From contig NC_089239.1 in the NCBI RefSeq assembly GCF_963924675.1, positions 28,729,818 to 28,793,817 of the forward strand: a stretch of 64,000 nucleotides of DNA, in the 5' to 3' direction. Each line of letters begins with the position of its first letter. Within the stretch, counting starts at the first letter, position 1. A program made the position numbers and the translations under genes. Shown piece by piece: positions 37,023-46,640 of the stretch. The notes beneath the pieces were generated by a model. The model was not told where the DNA came from. It worked only from the letters and a program-made list of their open reading frames with translations, and ran no database searches. Origin of the DNA: Phocoena phocoena (lineage: Eukaryota > Chordata > Mammalia > Artiodactyla > Phocoenidae).

Positions 37023-37970
37023 GTCACCAGGATTAGAAACACGGGTCAATGTTAAATACATAGAGCATATCCAGATGCCCCAAATTTCAAATAATGGATG
37101 ATGTACATAAATTATAAAGAGACTCTTCTTAACATGTTTTAAAGATAAAGGATTGAAAAATATAAAGGGGAGATATGACTTAAATTTTTTGAAAAAAGTA
37201 ACAATGCTATTTCTATAAATGATAAGATTTGCAATCAATGACATTAGATAAATTTTCACTTCTGGAGTAGATAATGAGACCCTGACAAATTGGTTCTCCT
37301 GCAAATAACTGCTACAAATAGTGGACATGAACAACCACGATAACACAAATATGGACGCACTGGAGGCTGAAGGAGGCAGGAATATTTCAGACAAGAGTCA
37401 AAATGCGGAAAAAGAAGCTGGCACAGAGTATGTGTCTGATATTTGGGGGCTTCTCCAGAAGAAGGCAAAGAGATGACAAATGAGAGTTTACAACAAACAC
37501 ACAAAACAAGCAAACAAATGAGAAAAACTCATTTAACTCAAAATAAAAGAAAGACAAAACAAAGAACAATGTACAAAATAATTGATGCAAAAAATTAGTA
37601 CAAATTTACAACACAAAATGATATGGGAATTCTAAATATTTTTAAACAAGCATATGTGTGCACATATACACACACTTTGAATACTCTAACTACAAATGAA
37701 TTAAACTTTCTACATTAAAACAATGTTACTTTATTAATTAGAAAAACTGTTGGTTAAACAATAAAAGTATTTGGAATTGTCCCCAGAGACACGTCTAAAA
37801 TTTAAGGACACAGAATTCAGCGAAAAGAGAGGATGGTAAAGGATATGCCTAACAAATAATGACTAAAAATAAATTTAGTGAAGTTATGTTAATATTGAGA
37901 ATAAAAATGTTAAAGCAAATATATTTAGCAGAATTAAAGAGGGCCACCACTTCATGACAAAAGACTCCTT
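37021..37970. other. Unique A-rich sequence
   Basis: A-rich text with long stretches that look like an old LINE coding strand (for example 37430-37600), but no phrase was specific enough to assign. Confidence 0.45.
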
Positions 37971-37974
37971 TTTT

Positions 37975-38220
37975 TTCTGTGACATATCCCATCCTACCCC
38001 ATTCCTGGCCTATTTTTCCACATAGCGCTCATCATCCTTTAATAGTCTACATATCTTTTTATCTTGTGCAAATTAGTACCCCTTCCATGGGCACTAATGG
38101 AAACTGACAGCTCCATGCAAGCAGGATTCATATCTGCTTCCTACACACTCTTACCTCCACTACCCAAACAGCTCCTCACACATGATAGGTTTGCAATAAA
38201 TAATTCTGAATGAAGTAAAT
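37975..38220 (+). mobile_element. L2 LINE 3' end
   Basis: Order of phrases fits L2: ccacatagcgctcatcatcc, tgacagctccatgcaagcagg (compare gagctcc..gagggcagg), tacctccactacccaaac, gataggtttgcaataaataattctgaatgaa. Ancient and immobile. Confidence 0.6.
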
Positions 38221-38930
38221 GAATTAACCAAGAGAACCATCACTCTAAGTGTGTAGGATATTACATGTATATTTGTACATATTTGTACATGTATTAGCCA
38301 CTTGTCAGTTGTAGGTAATAAAAATATCATTCGTGAATGCACTTCTATCATTGTGTATAGTAGGTACACACTAAGTTTCGTTAATAGAATAATGAATGAA
38401 TGATGCTAACTACACGCTAGATGCTCAATATGTTTGCTGAACTCAACTCAAAGGATGAACAGGCAATGATCTTTTGGGCTGTTTTCCATTTGAATCAAAT
38501 CTTAAATCCATATTCAGTGATCTACTCCTCTGCTCATAAGTCTGAGACTGATCATTCTCTCACCCAGGTATAAAAAATTGAGAATTACACATTTCAAAAA
38601 TCTGATTAAAATGTTTTTCCTAGTTTTCAGAAATAATAACCAATTTATCACAGGAAGTTTTACAAAATGTTATAATATTCATGTCTAGTAGTGTGACATC
38701 GGACACTTTTCTGATTTTCAGGTATCTGATCTGCAAAGTGAAAATAACAGTCACCTCAATGGGTTTTGGAGATCACGAAATTATAATAATAATATGTGAA
38801 CTGCCTATCACCGTGCTTGACACAATACAACGACTGAAAAATGTCACCCCCAATTTCCCCTTCCATGTAACAGGCAAACACTTCGTCCTTAGATTAGTTT
38901 ATAGGTGTTTGAATTTAACTATAAAGTAAG
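38221..38930. other. Unique sequence
   Basis: No gene or repeat recognised up to the target site of the large L1. A short tandem atttgtacat pair is at 38270-38289. Confidence 0.5.
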
Positions 38931-39112
38931 AGGCATGATTTCTTTTTGTTTGTTTGTTTTTGTTTACATCTTTATTGGAGTATAACTGCTTTACAATGTT
39001 GTGTTAGTTTCTGTTGTACAACAAAGTGAATCAGCTATACGTATACATATATCCCCATATCCCTTCCCTCTTGTGTCTCCCTCCCACCCTCGCTATCCCA
39101 CCCTCTAGGTTG

Positions 39113-39248
39113 CATTTAGGTTGCTTCCATGTCTCGGCAATTGTAAATAGTGCTGCAATGAAGATTGTGGTACATGTAACTTTTTGAATTATGGTTTTCT
39201 CAGGGTATATGCCCAGTAGTGGGACTGCTGGGTCATATGGTAGTTCTA
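39113..39248 (-). repeat. Extra copy of an ORF2 segment inside the L1 3' UTR
   Basis: These 136 bases repeat 39639-39774 in direct orientation with one mismatch (39119 G versus 39645 A). The normal 3' UTR is split by it: tctagg occurs just left (39104-39109) and at the right edge (39245-39250), after which aggtggtcacaaagc resumes the 3' UTR. The minus-strand frame 39031-39264 reads through this copy. Confidence 0.95.
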
Positions 39249-39505
39249 GGTGGTCACAAAGCATCGAGCTGATCTCCCTGTGCTATGGGGCTGCTTCCCA
39301 CTAGCTATTGATTGTACATTTGGTAGTGTATATATAGCCATGCCACTCTCTCACTTTGTCCCAGCTTCCCCTTTCCCTCCATGTCCTCAAGTCCCTTCTC
39401 TATGTCTGCATCTTTATTCCTGCCCTGCCACTAGGTTCATCAGTACCGTTTTTTTAGATTCCATATCTGTGCGTTAGCATACAGCACTGTTTTTCTCTTT
39501 CCGAC

Positions 39506-40228
39506 TTACTTCATTCTGACAGACTCTTGGTCCACCCACCTCTTTACAAATAACTCAATTTTGTTCCTTTTTATGGCTGAGTAATATTCCATTGTGTACA
39601 TGTGCCACATCTTCTTTATCCATTCATCTGTCGATGGACATTTAAGTTGCTTCCATGTCTCGGCAATTGTAAATAGTGCTGCAATGAAGATTGTGGTACA
39701 TGTAACTTTTTGAATTATGGTTTTCTCAGGGTATATGCCCAGTAGTGGGACTGCTGGGTCATATGGTAGTTCTATTTGTAGTTTTCTAAGGAACCTCCAT
39801 AGTATTCTCCGAAGTGGCTGTATCAATTTACATTCCCACCAACAGTGCAAGAGGGTTCCCTTTTCTCCACATGCTATCCAGCATTTATTGTTTGTAGGTT
39901 TTTTGATGATGGCCATTCTGACTGGTGTGAGGTGATACCTCATGGAGGTTTTGATTTGCATTTCTCTAGTAATTAGTGACGTTGAGCATCCTCTCATGTG
40001 TTTGTTGGCAATCTGTATATCTTTGGAGAAATGTCTATTTAGGTCTTCTGCCCATTTTTGGATTGGGGTGTTTGTGTTTTTGATATTGAGCTGTATAAGG
40101 TGCTTGTATATTTTGCAGATTAATCCTTTGTCTGTTGCTTCATTTGCAAATATTGTCTCCCATTCTGAGGGCTGTCTTTCTCTCTTGTTTATGGTTTCCT
40201 TTGCTGTGCAAAAGCTTTTAAATTTCAT
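39506..40228 (-). pseudogene. L1 ORF2 C-terminal fragment
   Basis: A 240-codon open stretch of the ORF2 C-terminal domain. It keeps the cysteine-rich region (C-x3-C, then LLHCWWEC, at about residues 119-136) that binds nucleic acid in intact ORF2 protein, then [15 protein letters not shown] and [13 protein letters not shown], standard landmarks near the ORF2 end. It begins at a chance internal methionine and is separated from the RT part by broken frame at 40229-40635. There is no promoter or upstream ORF2 half, so it is not an expressed gene as far as the sequence shows. Confidence 0.9.
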
Positions 40229-40635
40229 TAGGTCCCATTTGTTTTTATTTCCATTACTCTAGGAGGTGGGTCAAAAAAGATCTTGCTGTGATTTATATCA
40301 AAGGTGTTCTGCCTATGTTTTCCTCTAAGAGTTTTATAGTGTCTGGCCTTACATTTAGGTCTTTAATCCATTTTGAGTTTATTTTTGTGTATGGTGTTAC
40401 GAAGTGTTCTAATTTCATTCTCTTACATGTAGCTGTCCAGTTTTCCCAGCTCTATTTATTGAAGAGGCTGTCTTTCCTCCATTGTATATTCTTGACTCCT
40501 TTGTCAAAGATAAGGTGACCATATGTGCATGGGTTTATCTCTGGGCTTTCTATCCTGTTCCATTGATCGATATTTCTGTTTTTGTGCCAGTACCATATTG
40601 TCTTGATGACTGTACCTTTGAAGTAGAGTCTGAAG

Positions 40636-41244
40636 TCAGGGAGCCTGATTCCTCCAGCTCAATTTTTTCTTTCTCAAGATTGCTTTGGCTGTTCGGCATC
40701 TTTTGTGTACCCATAAAAATTGTGAAATTTTTTGTTCTAGTTCTGTGAAAAATGCCATTGGTAATTTGATAGGGTTTGCATTGGATCTGCAGATTGCTTT
40801 GGTTACTATAGTCATTTTCACAATGTTGATTCTTCCAATCCAAGAACATGATATATCTCTCCATCTGTTTGCATTGTCTTTGATTTCTTTCATCAGTGTC
40901 TTGTAGTTTTCTGCATACAGGTCTTTGGCCTCCTTAGGTAGGTTTATCCCTAGGTATTTCATTCTTTTTGTTGCAATGGTAAATGGGAGTGTTTCCTTGA
41001 TTTCTCTTTCTGATTTTTCATCATTAGTGTATAGGAATGCAAGGGATTTCTGTGCATTAATTTTGTATCCTGCTACTTTACCACATTCATTGATTAGCTC
41101 TAGTAGTTTTCTGGTGGCATCTTTAGGATTTTCTATGTATGGTATCACATCACCTGCAAACAGTGACAGTTTTACTTCTTCTTTTTCAATTTGGATTCCT
41201 TTTATTTCTTTTTCTTCTCTGATTGCCATGGCTAAAACTTCCAA
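40636..41244 (-). pseudogene. L1 ORF2 fragment: RT palm and thumb, catalytic motif mutated
   Basis: 202 codons. Starts at the [18 protein letters not shown] block, then the catalytic loop, which in active L1 RTs is FADD; here residues 29-32 are FAGD (41149-41160), replacing one of the catalytic aspartates. Downstream are YLGINL at the RT thumb side and [17 protein letters not shown]. It is separated from the upstream RT piece by a one-frame shift near 41245. Dead as a polymerase even apart from the frameshifts. Confidence 0.9.
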
Positions 41245-41246
41245 AA

Positions 41247-41898
41247 CTATGTTGAATAATAGTGGTGAGAGTGGGCAACCTTGTCTTGTTCCTGAATTAG
41301 AGGAAATGCTTTCAGTTTTTCACCATTGAGAATGATGTTGGCTGTGGGTTCGTCATATATGGCTTTTATTATGTTGAGGTAGGTTCCCTGTATGCCCACT
41401 TTCTGGAGAGTTTTTATCATAAATGGGTGTTGAATTTTGTCTAAAGCTTTTTCTGCATCTATTGAGATAATCCTATGATTTTTATCCTTCAGTTTGTTAA
41501 TATGGTGTATCACATTGATTGATTTGCATATATTGAAGAATCCTTGCATTCCTGGGATAAACCCCACTTGATCATGGTGTATGAGCCTTATAATGTGCTG
41601 TTGGATTCTGTTTGCTAGTATTTTGTTGAGGATTTTTGCATCTTTGTTCATCAGTGATATTGGCCTGTAGTTTTCTTTTTTTGTGACATTTTTGTCTGGT
41701 TTTGGTATCAGGGTGATGATGGCCTCATAGAATGAGTTTGGGAGTGTTCCTCCCTCTACTATATTTTGGAAGAGTTTGAGAAGGATAGGTGTTAGCTCTT
41801 CTCTAAATGTTTGATAGAATTCACCTGCAAAGCCATCTGGCCCTGGGCTTTTGTTTGTTGGAAGATTTTTAATCACAGTTTCAATTTCAGTGCTTGTG
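41247..41898 (-). pseudogene. L1 ORF2 fragment: RT fingers and start of palm
   Basis: Open frame whose L1 part begins [20 protein letters not shown] (about 41900 leftwards) with [39 protein letters not shown] and [17 protein letters not shown], the ordered RT motifs. The open frame extends upstream to 41996, but its first ~33 residues come from flanking DNA, so the methionine start is not original. Frame breaks at 41247. Confidence 0.9.
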
Positions 41899-41912
41899 AG
41901 GAATGGTTTCTT

Positions 41913-43036
41913 AACATTCCGATTCTCTAAATGGGAACTGAATGTGTTAATAGTGTTTTGTTGCAGAGTTGTGATGGAAAAGGATCTGTACCCCAATCCA
42001 TGGAAGTTCCTTATTCAATTAAAGTTACGCTTGGTTTTTTAGAATCTTGAGTTTAGGATCCTGCGCAAAGTTCTTTTCTCTTCTGATCACCTCTTTTTTA
42101 CTGTCACATAAGTCTCAGTGACACTGGAAAATTCATGGCAAGCAAGGTCCAGAAATTTATCCAACATATTTTCCATGAACGACATGAGCCCCAAATCCTC
42201 CGGCAGGTTGACAAAGTACACAATAATGCATACAAGCACACATAAATAAACGCAGCCATCATTTTCAATTATTAGTAAGAGACTATATATTCAGAGCATA
42301 CCTCCATTTTTATTAGGTGGGTTTTGTGCTTTTTTCATTCCTGGTGATTAACTGCCCTTTCCTGTGGGGCCCTGTTGTGCATAATGATTGAGAATTATAT
42401 TTTGGTTCAGATCCTGGCTCTGTTTTTGCTAAATTTGTGATGTAGGCAAATTATTTTGCTTCTCTAATAAACCCTAGAGTTTTGTGAATCAGGTGAAACA
42501 ATGCAACCTGTTTTGTTCAGAGCAAACAATACTTGGCAATACAGTTGTATAGCTCTAGATTCATGGAGAATGTATTTGTAGTGCCTGCTAAGTACTAGAA
42601 AATTTACATACTCATGGAGACACTTTAAAGAGACGTTATTTAAAAAACATTTTAGAGCTCTGGAAACTGACTCAGACATTAATTAACAGGTACAAGATGA
42701 AATGTGTAGTTAGAAGGTATATGTAGTCACCTTCTGCACATATGGGTTAATACTTAGCCTCACCATGTTAATGTCAGTGTCAGTCACTGAGTAGCCCCTC
42801 AGAGACAGAATAATCTCCTGTTGACTCCTTCATCAATAAATGCTCCCAAATCCACTGTGTGTGCTTCCACTTGTCTCAGGACTGCCTGAGGAGACCTGCA
42901 GTACCTGCCTCACCTTGCACATCCATGATTCAACTGGAGCCTGTGGAATGACTACAGTGATCTTCTGACAGAAGAGAGATAATGGTTGCCCCAACTTTTA
43001 TCCCCAAATCATCATAACACAACGTTTCTATAAAAG
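41913..43036. other. Unique sequence with a MIR
   Basis: No gene recognised. The MIR at 42385-42500 is listed separately. caataaatgctcccaaatcc near 42833 resembles a polyadenylation region of an old LTR but nothing around it supports that. Confidence 0.5.
42385..42500 (+). mobile_element. MIR SINE fragment
   Basis: Forward MIR landmarks: gattgagaattatattttgg, ttcagatcctggctctgttt, aatttgtgatgtaggcaaat, ttattttgcttctct. Diverged. Confidence 0.65.
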
Positions 43037-43180
43037 TTACAGACTATTATTTTAGAACAGTTTAGGTTAATGGAAAAATTGAGAAGGTACAGAGAGTTCC
43101 CACATTTTTGCTGCCTCCACACATACAGGGCCCCCCCCCATTATCAACAGAGTGTATCATCCAAGTGACAAGCTCCCTGA
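43037..43180 (-). mobile_element. Old L1M fragment
   Basis: Contains tagaacagtttaggttaatg, gaaaaattgagaaggtacag and agagttcccacatttttgc, a common reversed 3'-region phrase of old L1M elements. A run of nine Cs at 43131-43139 lies within. Confidence 0.6.
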
Positions 43181-43925
43181 AAGGACTCTAGCAACCCCTT
43201 GCCTGTGTGTCCAATCCCCACCAAGGATTCTTTTTTGGCCCTTCAGGTTTGTAGGGTAGTTGAGTATTCTACAAAGAACAGGGCATAGCCTACAAGATCA
43301 CATGGCTGTCATCCATGTTGTCACTATCAGCTCCTTATGTTGTGGGGAGGGGACAGAAATGGTGGCCAGTTCTGCTACCTCTCAACTGTTCCTTTAGGGA
43401 GTTCTCAGCATCGTTCCCTAAACCAGGGGCACCGGGCAGGGTGGAAAAGGCAGAGAAAGAGAGAAATGGAAAAAAGATAAGAAACCAGATCAGCTGCCAC
43501 GTGCTGAGTGCTTTATACAATTAATTAATATGAGCCTCTTTCCTCTAAATTAGATGGTGATATGGAGAGCTGCCTTGTAGGGTTTAACTTCATAACAGGT
43601 TTCATTATGGGCAGCTAAGATTTCCCAAGTCATAGAAACAAGTAAATTAACAATGAGAATTGGAAATCAAGGTCTGTGTGAGATCCCATTTCCCCCCTTT
43701 TTGAATAGGAATGCCAATTGTGGTTAACCTGTGTTTGCCTCATTGTTGACCGTTAGGTATGTGAGGAAGAGGAGATTGAGAAGAATTAAACTCTAGAATC
43801 TATACTTAGGGAACCACATCCCAGGGAATTTATCTACCTATATCTGATTTAGACAAAAATATTATGGACTTTGGTCTGATGTAAATGAGATGAGGCTTTG
43901 GAGGGTCTTGGTAAGGAGTGATGCT
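43181..43925. other. Unique sequence
   Basis: No gene recognised. Overlapping open frames at 43315-43524 (+) and 43335-43520 (-) are mirror shadows of each other without domains. Confidence 0.5.
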
Positions 43926-43929
43926 GCCT

Positions 43930-44430
43930 GTGGGAGGGACCTGAATCAACAGAAGACAGAGGAGACAGTGGTGACCAGCCTCCAAGATGTGCCCTAATGA
44001 TAGCAGCCCCTGGCGTTCATAGCCCCTCCCCCAGTGTGGCCCAAAGAATATGGCAGAAGAGGCGGCATACCAGTTCTGAGACTAGGTAACAAAAAGTAAG
44101 GCTCCTGCCAGGTTTTCTCCCTCATTTTGGATCTCTAGCTTTAGGGAAGCCCAGCTGCCATGTCATCAGCAGCCCAATGGAAATGCCCATGAAGCTTATG
44201 ACCAAGATCCATGAGGGTAAACTTGGAAGAGGCTGCTCGCCCCAGCTAAGTCTCAGATTACTGCAGCCCCAGCTCACTCCTGGGATGCAGCCCCACGGGA
44301 GACTCGGATCCAGAAACACACAGCTAAGCTCCGTTTAATCCTGGCCCACAGATTTCATGAGGTAATGTGTGTTGTTTCAAACTGCTATGTTTGGGGTTAT
44401 TTGTTACGCAGCAGTTGATAACTAACATGC
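43930..44430 (+). mobile_element. MLT1-like (ERVL-MaLR) LTR
   Basis: Endogenous-retrovirus-like solo LTR. The right end is diagnostic: gttgtttcaaactgctatgt, ttggggttatttgttacgca and gcagttgataactaac, the usual MLT1 terminus. The middle (ccagctcactcctgggatgc, gaaacacacagctaagct) fits as well. The left end is vague. No gag or pol remains. Confidence 0.7.
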
Positions 44431-44639
44431 AGATACATATATAATGTGAGTGCTCAGTTAATGGTAAAATAACAGAAATTTCTGTTGTCATTCAGCACAG
44501 AAGATCAGGAATTTGCTGCGTGATTTTAAATCAAGTTAACTAAAAGGTAAAATAAAATACCAGTACCCTTAAGGAACACATGACGTAATTAAAAGTCTCT
44601 TAACGTATCATTCACAAAGTGAAGAATACCATCCAAAAT

Positions 44640-45510
44640 TATACAGCATAGGAAGAAACAGGAAAATCTAATCCATATTCAGACTGATCCCAGATATTGG
44701 AATAAGCAGTAAAGAAATTTTAAAAAGTTATAACTGTTAGAGTCATAAATGTAAATAAAAACATGCTCACAATGAATAAAAAGTAGAAACTTAGAGCAGT
44801 TAAACAGAAACCCGAAGAAACAATAAAATGGAAACTCTAGAATAAAAAATAAATTTAAATAAAAAATTACACTGTACGGACTTAATAGCAAATTGGACAT
44901 TGCAGAAGAGTTGATAAATTTAAAGATAGCTTAACAAAAATATCCAATTTGAAGAATATAAAGCAAAAGAATTTTAAACATGAGCAGAGGCCCAATGACA
45001 TCTGTAACAATATCTAAAGGTCAAACAGAATGATTGGAGCCCCAGGAGAGGACAATAGAAGATGCGCATAGAAATACTGAAGAAACAGTGTCTAAATATT
45101 AGCCAAATTTGGGGAATGATATAAAGTTTAAAGTTCAAAGAAGATAAGTAAATCACAAGCAGGAAAAACAAAGAAAATCTGACTCAGGCATATCAGAGTC
45201 AAACAGCTAAAAACCAAAGATAAAAAGAAAGTCACGAATGCTGCCAGAGACATGCAACATGTTACATAGAGGGAGATGATTTGAATGAGAGCTGATTTCC
45301 TACCAGAAACAAGAGAATAATAACTTCAAAGTCCTGAAAGAAGCTCAGAATAAAAGCTGCCAACACAGAATTCTATTTACTTCCAAAATATTATTCCAGA
45401 TTGAAGGCAAAATAAAGCATTTTCAGTAAATGAAAACTCAGAGAATCCATCAGCAAAAGCCCTATGATGTAAGAAATACTAAAGGAAGTTCTTCTGGCTG
45501 AAGAAATAAG
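44640..45510 (+). mobile_element. HAL1/L1M ORF1-region fragment
   Basis: A-rich, sense-strand LINE text: atccatattcagactgatcc, aggcccaatgacatctgtaa, tattagccaaatttggggaa, agaattctatttacttcc, aagaaatactaaaggaagttcttctggctgaag, the end of the ORF1-like region typical of HAL1 and old L1M. Stops in all frames. It parallels the region at 21700-24480. Confidence 0.65.
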
Positions 45511-46215
45511 TGTATATGATTTATGAAGCACAACGAGGAAGATATTTATTTGCAGCCCTGAATCCTACTCCAAAGGAGACTTTATAAGGATCAGTGTGAT
45601 GAGATTTAATGTTATTTAGACTTAAGGAAAACAAAACTAGGATAGAGAACATCCAGGGAGGCTTCTGTGAGTAGACTGGCTTTGAGTTTATTTTTGAAGC
45701 TAATATATTTAATTAAAAATCATAACCTTATGGGCACATAGAAATCACATACAAATCTAAAGGAATCTAAAATAAGTAAGGACCACCAGGTATCTAAACA
45801 AACTACACAACAGTGTCACCATCCTATAATAGACTTTCTTAAAGCTTAGCCTATTTTAAAAAATTGAGTACTTTCTAAAACGTTATATATTTCCCTATGT
45901 ATTTTTTTCCAATAAACATTTTGCAACTTGGTACACTTTATATAAAGTTCAAGTACATTAGTCATTTTCCTCTAAGTTGACAGTGAGTTCATTGAGAACA
46001 GAGGCTATGAATTTTGAGATGGTTTGTTTTACCTTCCATAAATGAAATAAAATTGGATTGTGATTAGAGGCTTACACAGTTATCTCATTATGCAAAACGA
46101 TTTGACTGCGTATTTTCATCAAATATGTATCTGGCCCTTCTACTTTCCATGCATTGTGCCAGGCACTGTGTTGTATAAATGAGCCAGAGATGGTCTCTGT
46201 ATTTTAGCCCCTAGG
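45511..46215. other. Mostly unique sequence with L2/MIR scraps
   Basis: An L2-like piece is listed at 45975-46060. A short MIR/L2-like phrase (gcattgtgccaggcactgtg) is at 46151-46170. No gene. Confidence 0.45.
45975..46060 (+). mobile_element. L2 3'-region scrap
   Basis: gacagtgagttcattgagaacagaggctatg resembles the gactgtgagctccttgagggcaggg phrase of L2. Short. Confidence 0.4.
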
Positions 46216-46219
46216 TTAC

Positions 46220-46640
46220 TTATTTCTTCACACCAGGATAAGATCCCTTAGCTCAAAAACCTACTTGCACCAAACTTAAATTTTCTGCATACCTCAGAAA
46301 ACTGCACCCAGCATCCGCTAGACATAGGTAAGATAAACTCTGTGGCGACACAGACCCCAAGCCACTGCTGTCATTCAGAGCTCTGACTCAGAGACTCTGC
46401 CATGATGCTGAGTGATGTCACCTAGACACCTAAGCCCCTCCCCAGCCCCCTCCTCTCTAGGAGTTCCCTAGTTTCCCTCCCCTTCTGGATGGTGGCCTCG
46501 GACACACTCCTGCTCTAAGGGACATCGCCCTCCTGCAAACCAAGGCATCATTCAACAAAGCTCCTGTGTGCTACTGCCCCCTCGTGGTCTTACTGTTTTC
46601 CTTGATCAGCCCTGAAATCCTTGAACCCCTTACACACTAG
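46220..46640 (+). mobile_element. Possible ERV LTR remnant
   Basis: GC-richer block with LTR-like features: a C-rich stretch (46430-46490) followed by ccaaggcatcattcaacaaagctcctgtgtg, which looks like a decayed AATAAAGCTCC polyadenylation region, then gccccctcgtgg. I could not define TG...CA ends or a TSD, so the call is tentative. Confidence 0.35.

Larger units (their letters stand above)
38945..41898 (-). mobile_element. Large 5'-truncated cetartiodactyl L1 (about 2.95 kb)
   Basis: Runs from a T-rich start (the A-tail reversed) through the 3' UTR (38970-39540) into ORF2 up to the RT fingers, where it stops abruptly near 41898. The 5' UTR, ORF1 and the endonuclease half of ORF2 are absent. 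A likely TSD is aggcatgatttctt (38931-38944) versus aggaatggtttctt (41899-41912), 12 of 14 identical. Reading frame is broken by frameshifts into at least three pieces, and part of ORF2 is copied into the 3' UTR. It cannot retrotranspose by itself. Confidence 0.95.

Noticed and set aside
36909..37394. 161-codon minus-strand frame with a VCVCVC stretch
   Set aside because: The Val-Cys and Arg-Ala runs are the CA and CG microsatellite translated; no protein domain.
39942..41329. Plus-strand frames of 70-134 codons across 39.9-41.3 kb
   Set aside because: They are antisense to L1 ORF2, whose minus-strand motifs are unmistakable.
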